A stretch of 64,000 nucleotides of DNA, from positions 186,001 to 250,000 of the forward strand of contig NZ_JALJZW010000005.1 in assembly GCF_024171495.1 (NCBI RefSeq), read 5' to 3'. Numbering within the stretch: position 1 is the stretch's first letter; every line of letters starts with the position of its first letter. Under the pieces are notes generated by a model. The model worked only from the letters and a program-made list of their open reading frames with translations. It ran no database searches and was not told where the DNA came from. The DNA comes from Deinococcus sp. HSC-46F16. GTDB taxonomy: Bacteria; Deinococcota; Deinococci; Deinococcales; Deinococcaceae. The position numbers and the translations under genes are program-made. Positions 55,610 through 64,000 of the stretch are shown here, in pieces.

Positions 55610-56382
55610 CGGCCCCGGCGCACCCGCCCTTCGCGCCAGAGCTGCACCCCGGCGAGCAGCCCCGCCTGCGCGGGCAGGCCCCAGAGGTACAGCCGGGGCC
55701 GCCGCAGGGCCAGGGCCACCCCCAGTGTCAGGAGTTGCGTGCTGAGGCCCAGGTTCACCGCCACCCGGTTGATCGTGGCGGGCGTATAGGCGAGGCGGTC
55801 GGCGGGGGTGGGGTCGCCTCCGACTGCCGAGTGCAACCGGGCCTCGAACAGCGCCCCGAGCACCCGTTCCTGCGGGGTGAAATACACGGCGTAAACCCCC
55901 CGCAGCAGGCCCAGCAGCTGGGGGTCATCCCCTGCCTGGGCGGGCGGGTCACGGAACACCTCGCCCCGCGCCTCCCGGTGGTCCCGCTCCCACAGGTAGT
56001 CGGTGCTCAGAATCAGGCTCAGCAGCAGGGTCAGCGGCAGCCCCCAGCGGCCCGCCAGCCCGGTCAGGACGGCGGCGTTGACCAGCACGTCCAGCTCCGA
56101 GTCGAGGTAGCGCCCCGTCTCGGTGGTCTGCCCGGTCGCCCGCGCGAGCTGCCCGTCGAGGTTGTCCAGCACGGTCTTAGCCTGAAGGAGCAGGGCCGGG
56201 GTGAGCCTGTGCCCGCGCCGCAGCAACCCTCCGGCCAGCAGCCCCACCGCCGTATGGGTCAGGACTACATGCAGCGGATTGACCCGCCGCTGCGCCAGGG
56301 GAGGCACCAGCCGCTCGGCGAGGGGCCGGAAGACTGCCTCGGCGGCCCACTCACGGGCGGGGCGGGCCTTGCCATGGGTCAT
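55588..56382 (-). CDS. CDP-alcohol phosphatidyltransferase
   Basis: 264 residues, multi-pass membrane enzyme of phospholipid or related lipid synthesis. The signature D-x2-DG-x2-AR-x8-G-x3-D-x3-D is complete (DNLDGQLAR, then [12 protein letters not shown]). Acceptor alcohol unknown. TAAGCT lies 5 nt before the ATG at 56382. Its last 22 nt overlap the convergent DUF2270 gene. Confidence 0.88.
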
Positions 56383-56390
56383 GGGGAAGC

Positions 56391-56759
56391 TTACCGCCGC
56401 CCGCCCCCACCGCGCGGGGGGCTTTTCTTGACGCCCGCATAGCGGTGGCGCTCGCGGCGGCGCTGGGTGCGGGCCGCCGACTGCTGCCGGGTGCCTGCCG
56501 GGGTCCGTCCGGCGAGGCGGCGCGGCACGAAGGTGTCCACCGTCAGGAAGCGGAAGAGCGGGATATACAGCAGCAACACGAAGATCACTGTGCCCCAGAC
56601 GGTGTCGAGGTACTTCCCCAGCCCCGCCAGCCGCAGCAACCCCGAGAGTAGGGTCGCCACCACCGTGAACAGGAGCACCCGGATCAGCAGCCGCCCCAGC
56701 TTGCGCCCGGTGAAGCCCGGCTCGGGGTCCGGGGTCATCAGCCAGCGCCAGAACTTCAA
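56391..56759 (-). CDS. Small two-pass membrane protein, hypothetical
   Basis: 122 residues with two membrane segments ([19 protein letters not shown] and [16 protein letters not shown]) and a very basic Arg-rich C-terminal tail. A TTG at 56759 overlaps the stop of the upstream gene as TTGA; an ATG at 56738 would give 115 residues. Probably cotranscribed with its neighbours on both sides. No family recognised. Confidence 0.6.
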   Translation of the reverse strand: MKFWRWLMTPDPEPGFTGRKLGRLLIRVLLFTVVATLLSGLLRLAGLGKYLDTVWGTVIFVLLLYIPLFRFLTVDTFVPRRLAGRTPAGTRQQSAARTQRRRERHRYAGVKKSPPRGGGGRR

Positions 56760-57649
56760 GCGTCGTCCTCGCCCGCAGCGGCGGGCCGGGCGGCCGCGCC
56801 CACCGTGATGCGGTCGCGGAAGGCGGCCAGCTCGGGCCATTCACGCTGCCCGGCGTCCACGTCCACCACCAGGGTGGGCTTGTGCGTCTGCCCCGCCAGC
56901 CGCTCCAGCGCCGCTCGCGCCGCGCCGTCCCGAGCGGGGGCCGCGAGGATGACCCCGCGCACCGCGCTCTTGCCGTCCAGCAGCTTCAGGGACCCGTACA
57001 GTTCCTTGTCGCCCGCCGGGGCCGTGGCCGCCCGCTCCATCCGCTCGCCTCTGGCGGCCACCTGCGAGGGGGGCAACTCGGGCGAGGTGACCGGGTGCAG
57101 GCCCAGGTCCTCCAGCGCCGCCCGCAGGCCCGCCCCCAGGTCGGGGTCCCCCAGCAGCGCCCGCGGCCCGACCACGGCGACCGTGACCCGCGAGGCGCGG
57201 CTGAGAGGAGGCATGTCCTCGCGCGGGGGGGCCGCCAGGGGCTTGACCCGTTCCATCGCCAGCCGCACCCGGCCGGGGTTGCGGGTGAGCCGCTGCCCGA
57301 GGTCGGTCGCGGCGGCGACCATTTCCGGCCCGCCGTCGGGGAGCGCCTGCATGGGCGGGAGCCCGCTGAGGCGCCGCGAGAGCAGGTCCGGCAGCGCCTC
57401 GCCCCAGGCGTCCCCCCGCAGCGGCGGTGTCTGCGGCAGCAGCACGAGGTCCACCCGCCCCAGCGCGAGCACCCGTCCCAGCACGAGCTGCACCTGCACC
57501 GGGGCGTCGGGCAGGCTTTCGCGGCCCAGCGCGAACGCCTCGGCAGTGGGGAGGTCCGGCGTGACCACCTCGACGCCGAGTTCTTTCAGGAACGCGGTCC
57601 AGTACCGCCCATATCGCGCCCCCAGCGTATCCAGCAGACCGACCTTCAT
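56756..57649 (-). CDS. DUF2229-like protein, hypothetical
   Basis: 297 residues. The opening ([30 protein letters not shown]) resembles the DUF2229 region of CoA-dehydratase activases, a fold related to 2-hydroxyacyl-CoA dehydratase subunits, but no Fe-S cysteines are present, so a catalytic role in that chemistry is unlikely. TACACT lies 8 nt before the ATG at 57649. Heads a small operon with the membrane protein and probably the phosphatidyltransferase. Confidence 0.55.
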   Translation of the reverse strand: MKVGLLDTLGARYGRYWTAFLKELGVEVVTPDLPTAEAFALGRESLPDAPVQVQLVLGRVLALGRVDLVLLPQTPPLRGDAWGEALPDLLSRRLSGLPPMQALPDGGPEMVAAATDLGQRLTRNPGRVRLAMERVKPLAAPPREDMPPLSRASRVTVAVVGPRALLGDPDLGAGLRAALEDLGLHPVTSPELPPSQVAARGERMERAATAPAGDKELYGSLKLLDGKSAVRGVILAAPARDGAARAALERLAGQTHKPTLVVDVDAGQREWPELAAFRDRITVGAAARPAAAGEDDA

Positions 57650-57742
57650 CGCCCGGCAGTGTACAGGGGCCGGAGACGGGGAGGACGGGCACCGCGCCAA
57701 ACTGCGGCTCCGCGCTCGCTGCGCCGGGTGTCAGGTCAGGCC

Positions 57743-58084
57743 ATGCGACGAAACCGGGTGGGCATGGGCGTGGTTCTTGGCCTTCTGTCAGTGGCCCAGG
57801 CGCAGTCCGCCACCGACGTGGCGAGGGTGTCGGCCACGGTGACGCGGCTCAGCCCGGAGATCGGGCGGCAGGTGGGCGAGCTGTATTTCAGCATCCACGG
57901 CGCGGTCGTCCGGGGGGAGGTGGCCGGGGTCCGGGCCGGGTGCGCGGCCCGCCAGAACGCCTTCAAGGTCTTCGGGCCGCTCTACGCCCCCGAGGTGACC
58001 GGTTTTCAGACCCAGCGGAACTTCGACACGAATCCGCGCCTGACCCGGCAGATCAGCAGCCTGCTTCACCTCTCGATGGATTGA
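57743..58084 (+). CDS. Exported hypothetical protein, probably cut short by a nonsense codon
   Basis: 113 residues with a signal peptide ([13 protein letters not shown]). The TGA at 58082-58084 is followed in the same frame by 44 sense codons before a TAA at 58217-58219. One base change, TGG to TGA, would explain the interruption and would give a 158-residue protein with a second cysteine. The upstream open frame (antisense to the previous gene) is not real. No family recognised. Confidence 0.6.
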   Translation: MRRNRVGMGVVLGLLSVAQAQSATDVARVSATVTRLSPEIGRQVGELYFSIHGAVVRGEVAGVRAGCAARQNAFKVFGPLYAPEVTGFQTQRNFDTNPRLTRQISSLLHLSMD

Positions 58085-58219
58085 GGCGTGGTCTTGAAGA
58101 CGGTGTGTGGCGCGGTCCCGCCGTCGGGCGCCGAACTGCTCACGGCCTCCGCCATCATCTCGAACGCCTCCGGGCTCAACCGGCAGATGGCCGCCGAACT
58201 GGCCGCCCCGGCGCGGTAA
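58085..58219 (+). pseudogene. In-frame downstream remnant of the interrupted exported-protein gene
   Basis: Codons continue in phase with the gene at 57743 ([17 protein letters not shown], then [17 protein letters not shown]) and have protein-like composition. It could still be made through a GTG at 58088, but no ribosome binding site is seen. Confidence 0.45.
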
Positions 58220-58250
58220 CGCGGACTGGCCTCCCGCTATCCTGCCGTTC

Positions 58251-59021
58251 ATGACGCTGACCCTGCCTGACGCCCTGCGCCGCGTGCTGCCCGCTGCCCG
58301 CTGGGAAAGCGTGACCGACGGCCACAGCGGCGCGGGCGTGTGGCGCAGCCAGAAGTACGTGGTCAAGGTGCAGGAGCGCGGCGGCCTGCCCGGCTCCAGC
58401 CTGCTTCAGGAACGGGAGCGCCTGCGCTGGCTGGCGGGGCGGGTCCCGGTCCCCGCCGTGGTGGGCTACGAGGCCACGCCCACCCACGACTACCTCGCCA
58501 TGACCCGCTTGCCGGGCATCCCCATGAGCCACCCCGACGCCCTGCTGCACCCCGAGCGGGTGGTGGACCTGCTCGCCCGTGCCCTGCGCGAGCTGCACGC
58601 CCTGCCCGTGCGCGACTGCCCCTTTACCATGACCCTGCCCGTCACCCTGCGTCTTGCCCGCGAACGGGTGGAGGCGGGGCTGGTGGACGAGTCGGACTTC
58701 GACGAGGAGCGCCAGGGCTGGACGGCCGCCCGCGTCTGGAACGAGCTGGTCCGCACCCGGCCGGAGAAGGAAGACGTGGTTGTCACCCACGGCGACCCCT
58801 GCCTGCCCAACCTGATCCTGAACGGCGAGTATGTGGAGGGCTTCATCGACGTGGGCCGCGCCGGGCTGGCCGACCGCCACGCCGACCTCGCGCTGGCGCA
58901 CCACAGCCTGACGCACCACCTGGGCTGGGACCACGCCGAGCGCTTTTTGGATCTGTACGGCCGGACACTGGTGGACGAACGCAAGCTGGCCTACTACCGC
59001 CTGCTGGACGAACTGTTCTAA
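58251..59021 (+). CDS. APH(3')-like aminoglycoside phosphotransferase
   Basis: 256 residues, the size of APH(3') enzymes. Nucleotide site [11 protein letters not shown] with the Lys, catalytic motif [13 protein letters not shown], and [17 protein letters not shown], which matches the APH(3') metal loop D-x-GR-x-G-x-ADR. It would phosphorylate the 3'-hydroxyl of kanamycin-type drugs or a related metabolite. Base composition matches the chromosome, so it looks resident. TATCCT lies 7 nt before the ATG. Confidence 0.87.
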   Translation: MTLTLPDALRRVLPAARWESVTDGHSGAGVWRSQKYVVKVQERGGLPGSSLLQERERLRWLAGRVPVPAVVGYEATPTHDYLAMTRLPGIPMSHPDALLHPERVVDLLARALRELHALPVRDCPFTMTLPVTLRLARERVEAGLVDESDFDEERQGWTAARVWNELVRTRPEKEDVVVTHGDPCLPNLILNGEYVEGFIDVGRAGLADRHADLALAHHSLTHHLGWDHAERFLDLYGRTLVDERKLAYYRLLDELF

Positions 59022-59070
59022 ACCCCCCCGGAGGAAAAATTCCCCTCCCCGCCGTGCTCTACTGCCCCGC

Positions 59071-61293
<2,223 letters not shown>

Positions 61294-61295
61294 GC

Positions 61296-62222
61296 CTAGC
61301 CGCCCCGCTGAACGACCGTTCCCCCCGTCTCGATGGGCAAATCCAGCACCCGCCCGGTCAGCCCGTGCTCCTCCAGGACTCCATGCAAAAAGGCGTGGAG
61401 CCGCCCCGTCTCTTCCCGCGCGTCGCGGAAGCACAGCACCGTTGGCCCCGCCCCGCTGAGGGCCGCGCCCAGTGCTCCGTGCCCGGTCGCGCCCTCCAAG
61501 ATGTCGCTCAGGCCCGGCACCAACGGCGCCCGCCAACTCTGGTGCAGGCGGTCCTGCATGGCGTGGGGGAGCAGGTCCATCCGCCCCTGCGCGAGCGCGG
61601 CGGCCAGCAGCGCGGCGTGCGAGAGGGCGTGTACCGCGTCCGCCCGGCTGTACTCGCCCGGCAGCACCGCCCGCGCCTTGGTCGTGGACAGCTCGAAGTC
61701 GGGAATCAGCACGGTGACCCCCAGGTGCGGGGGTGGGTCCAGCCGGACGTGGTGGGTGCCGAGCTTGTCCAGCGTGGCGACCACGATGCCCCCCACCAGC
61801 GCGGGGGCCACGTTGTCCGGGTGGCCCTCCTCGCGGGCGGCGAGGTCGAGCATCTCCGCCCCGCTCAGGGGCCGCCCCAGCAGCTCGTTTCCGGCGACGA
61901 TCCCGGCGACGAGCGCGGCGGCGCTGCTCCCCAGGCCCCGCGCCAGGGGCACTTCCGTCTGGATTTCGATTCGGGCGGGGGGCAACCCGCACCCAGCTCG
62001 CCCCGCCGCCAGGAGCATCGCCTGGTAGACGTAATTGCGCTCATCGGCGGGTGTCCCGGCCAGCTCCGGTCCCAGCGGCACCACCTCGGTCACGGCCTGC
62101 GGGGTCACGGTCAGCGTCGTGAAGAGGGGCAGGCTCAGCCCCAGGCTGTCGAACCCCGGCCCCAGATTGGCGCTGCTCGCCGGAGCGCGGACGGTGAACG
62201 CAGGCGACGCGACCTCCCTCAA
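61296..62222 (-). CDS. thrB: Homoserine kinase
   Basis: 308 residues, GHMP kinase family. N-terminal [20 protein letters not shown] loop [16 protein letters not shown], and [13 protein letters not shown] near the C-terminus. Makes phosphohomoserine for threonine synthesis. The start is a TTG at 62222 overlapping the thrC stop as TTGA, with GGAG about 8 nt upstream. Convergent with the MMPL gene, 2 nt apart. Confidence 0.95.
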   Translation of the reverse strand: MREVASPAFTVRAPASSANLGPGFDSLGLSLPLFTTLTVTPQAVTEVVPLGPELAGTPADERNYVYQAMLLAAGRAGCGLPPARIEIQTEVPLARGLGSSAAALVAGIVAGNELLGRPLSGAEMLDLAAREEGHPDNVAPALVGGIVVATLDKLGTHHVRLDPPPHLGVTVLIPDFELSTTKARAVLPGEYSRADAVHALSHAALLAAALAQGRMDLLPHAMQDRLHQSWRAPLVPGLSDILEGATGHGALGAALSGAGPTVLCFRDAREETGRLHAFLHGVLEEHGLTGRVLDLPIETGGTVVQRGG

Positions 62223-63256
62223 AGAATCCGCTCCAGCACGTGCTCCAGGCTGGCCTGAACCGCCTGGGGAGCCTCCACCGCCCGCAGCGCGGCGTCGGGG
62301 TCCTTCAGCCCGTTGCCCGTCAGCACCGCCACGACGGTCTGCCCCGGCGTCAGCAGTCCTGCCGCGTGCCGTTTGAGCAGCCCCGCAACTGGGGTCGCGC
62401 TCGCGGGTTCGCAGAACACGCCCTCCCGCGCCACGAGGTTGTAGGCGTGCATGATCTCGTCGTCACTCACCATGTCGAGCAGACCGCCCGACTCGCGCAC
62501 CGCCGCCCGCGCGAGATCCGCGCTCGCCGGGTTGCCGATGCGGATGGCCGTCGCCAGCGTCTGCGGCTCGTCCACGATGGCGTTGCGGACCAGCGGCGCG
62601 GCCCCCTCCGCCTGAAAGCCCCACATCTGCGGCAGCGCTGCGCTCTGTCCCGCCGCGTGGTACTCCCGGAACCCCATCCAATACGCGCTGATGTTGCCCG
62701 CATTGCCCACCGGAATGGCGAGCACGTCGGGCGACTGCCCCAGCACGTCCACGATCTCGAAGGCCGCCGTCTTCTGCCCCTGAAGGCGGTAGGGGTTGAC
62801 CGAGTTCACGAGCGCGATGGGATGCTCGGCGCTGATCTGCCGCACCAGCCGTAAGGCCGCGTCGAAATTGCCATTCACGGCCACGACCTCGGCCCCGTAG
62901 GCGACCGCCTGCGCGAGCTTGCCCAGCGCGATGTTGCCGTCCGGAATCAGCACCACGCAGCGCAACCCCGCCCGCGCCGCATACGCCGCCGCTGCCGCGC
63001 TGGTGTTCCCGGTGCTCGCGCAGATCACGGTGTCGGCCCCGTCCTCGACCGCCTTGGCGACCGCCATGACCATGCCCCGGTCCTTGAAGCTGCCTGTCGG
63101 GTTCAGGCCCTCATATTTCAGGAAGAGGTGCACTCCCAGCCGCTCGCTCAAGCGCGGCGCGGGAATCAGCGGCGTGCTCCCCTCGTGCAGGCTCAGGGCG
63201 GGCGTACGGTCGGTGATGGGCAGATACTCGCGGTAGCGTTCCAGCAATCCAGGCAT
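62219..63256 (-). CDS. thrC: Threonine synthase
   Basis: 345 residues, PLP fold type II. The PLP lysine lies in [11 protein letters not shown], the cofactor phosphate loop in [13 protein letters not shown], and [17 protein letters not shown] is intact. It converts phosphohomoserine to threonine. ATG at 63256 follows GGAGG at a spacing of about 7 nt, within a hairpin that could mask it. Forms an operon with thrB. Confidence 0.95.
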   Translation of the reverse strand: MPGLLERYREYLPITDRTPALSLHEGSTPLIPAPRLSERLGVHLFLKYEGLNPTGSFKDRGMVMAVAKAVEDGADTVICASTGNTSAAAAAYAARAGLRCVVLIPDGNIALGKLAQAVAYGAEVVAVNGNFDAALRLVRQISAEHPIALVNSVNPYRLQGQKTAAFEIVDVLGQSPDVLAIPVGNAGNISAYWMGFREYHAAGQSAALPQMWGFQAEGAAPLVRNAIVDEPQTLATAIRIGNPASADLARAAVRESGGLLDMVSDDEIMHAYNLVAREGVFCEPASATPVAGLLKRHAAGLLTPGQTVVAVLTGNGLKDPDAALRAVEAPQAVQASLEHVLERIL

Positions 63257-63262
63257 AGGGGT

Positions 63263-63281
63263 CCTCCGGCCCTCCCGGAGG
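63263..63281 (-). promoter_or_regulatory. Hairpin covering the thrC ribosome binding site
   Basis: CCTCCGG pairs with CCGGAGG around a 5-nt loop, and the GGAGG of the pair (read on the reverse strand) is the likely Shine-Dalgarno sequence of thrC. Upstream, TATAGGAT (63304-63297) could be a -10 element. Confidence 0.5.
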
Positions 63282-63518
63282 CGGGCACATGCCCGGCATC
63301 CTATACGCCCACCGCCGGGGACCTGCGGCAAACCTCCCGACCTGCCCAGGCATCTCCTCAAGGCAGAAATGAGGCCCCGGCGACCATTTCTGCATGCTGG
63401 GTTTAAGCCAGATTCGCCCCCCCTCCATCTGCCCTTGGGGTGCTCTTGAGAACGTGGGATACGTAACACTTTGCGGTTCCGCCCGGTCCCATTGTGCACT
63501 CACAACGAAGCACGAGAG

Positions 63519-63533
63519 CGTTGAAGTTCAACG
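63519..63533. promoter_or_regulatory. Perfect 15-bp palindrome upstream of the GlsB-like gene
   Basis: CGTTGAAGTTCAACG has 7-bp arms around one G. It lies 18 nt before the start codon, just upstream of the ribosome binding site, where a bound repressor or a leader stem could act. Confidence 0.5.
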
Positions 63534-63550
63534 TCCTGGAGGGAGAAACT

Positions 63551-63820
63551 ATGAGTTGGATTGTGCTTATTCTGGTGGGTGCGCTGTGCGGGTGGCTGGC
63601 CAGCCTGATTATGAAGACGGACGCGCAGCAGGGGGCCGTCGCCAACATCCTCATCGGCATCGTCGGCGCTGTGCTGGCGCAGTGGCTGTTTGGCAGCCTG
63701 CTGGGGATCGGCGGCGCTCAGGCAGCAGGCAACGGCTTCAGCTTCTGGAGCATTATCTGGGGCGTGGTCGGCAGCGTCGTCCTGATCGCTCTTCTCAAGG
63801 CGCTGAAAATTCTGCGCTGA
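63551..63820 (+). CDS. GlsB/YeaQ/YmgE family small membrane protein
   Basis: 89 residues, three membrane segments with the family features [19 protein letters not shown] and [15 protein letters not shown]. It belongs to the transglycosylase-associated group of stress-induced inner-membrane proteins, function unknown. Start ATG at 63551 with GGAGGGAG upstream. A strong intrinsic terminator follows; nothing else is seen between it and the window end. Confidence 0.9.
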   Translation: MSWIVLILVGALCGWLASLIMKTDAQQGAVANILIGIVGAVLAQWLFGSLLGIGGAQAAGNGFSFWSIIWGVVGSVVLIALLKALKILR

Positions 63821-63836
63821 ATCTTTCCGCATCTGG

Positions 63837-63870
63837 GCCTGGCTTCCCCCTGGGGACGCCAGGCTTTTTT
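63837..63870 (+). terminator. Intrinsic terminator
   Basis: GCCTGGC pairs with GCCAGGC, with an inner TCCCC/GGGGA stem, and is followed by six T residues. It lies 16 nt after the GlsB-like gene. Confidence 0.88.
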
Positions 63871-64000
63871 CTTGCATCCCCAGCCATGTGCTAAAGTTGG
63901 AAGGCTTGCCTGACCCTGCCCGGCGCGGCAGCAGTCCCCCAGATCACCAGATCTCAGGTCACCGGCCCCCGGCACAACAACGGGTCAGGTTGAAGAAGGA

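Overview
The window is 64 kb of very GC-rich bacterial chromosome, most likely from Deinococcus or a close relative. This rests on several things seen together. There are two bacillithiol-pathway genes (a YpdA-type reductase and a BshB1-type deacetylase). Many genes have a TANNNT -10 hexamer only 5-9 nt before the start codon, which predicts the leaderless mRNAs known to be abundant in Deinococcus. GTG and TTG starts and 4-nt stop/start overlaps are frequent, and there are several base-excision-repair genes (Nth, a UDG-superfamily protein, exonuclease III). I see no rRNA, tRNA or CRISPR array.

Layout. 1-5.3 kb: formate-oxidation cluster (OFA-type transporter cut by the window edge, fdhD, DUF1641 gene, large molybdenum/Fe-S formate dehydrogenase). 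5.5-16.5 kb: VanW protein, ypdA, fumC, UDG-like protein, nth, and a def-fmt operon. 14.5-26.9 kb: exported TPR protein, lipoprotein, cupredoxin, tandem alpha/beta hydrolases, MFS and MATE transporters, bshB1, nitrilase-family enzyme, trpF, and a 170-bp cluster of DnaA boxes. 26.9-31.9 kb: a five-gene Mn/Zn ABC uptake operon headed by its DtxR/MntR-type repressor, with xth downstream. 31.9-36.5 kb: an ECF sigma factor, an anti-sigma-like membrane protein, an RseB-like protein, a DUF1800/DUF1501 pair and a small exported CxxCH protein, arranged as one operon. 36.6-41.4 kb: GNAT, transketolase, SDR.

41.5-47.7 kb is a foreign island of about 6.1 kb, visibly AT-richer and bounded by a perfect 58-bp direct repeat. 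It carries a methyltransferase fused to an Mrr-like nuclease, an excisionase-like protein, a protein with HUH-like motifs, a serine recombinase, an exported protein and a tyrosine integrase beside one repeat. It has integrated into the 3' end of a siroheme-decarboxylase-like (AhbA-AhbB fusion) gene. The old 3' end is stranded at the far left of the island and the gene has received a new C-terminal tail.

48.9-64 kb: AsnC/RAM protein, gmk, macro-domain protein, S66 peptidase, phosphoesterase, DNA polymerase III delta prime, MBL hydrolase, DUF2270 protein with a possible 11-codon leader ORF, CDP-alcohol phosphatidyltransferase, a probably nonsense-interrupted exported protein, an APH(3')-like kinase, an MMPL transporter, thrC-thrB and a GlsB/YeaQ-type protein.

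The two most unusual signals are the island with its tail swap, and a promoter-hairpin cassette of about 65-75 bp found three times. In each copy a TTGACC-17-TATAnT promoter is followed almost at once by an intrinsic-terminator-like hairpin, and the copies lie before the nth, bshB1 and S66-peptidase genes.
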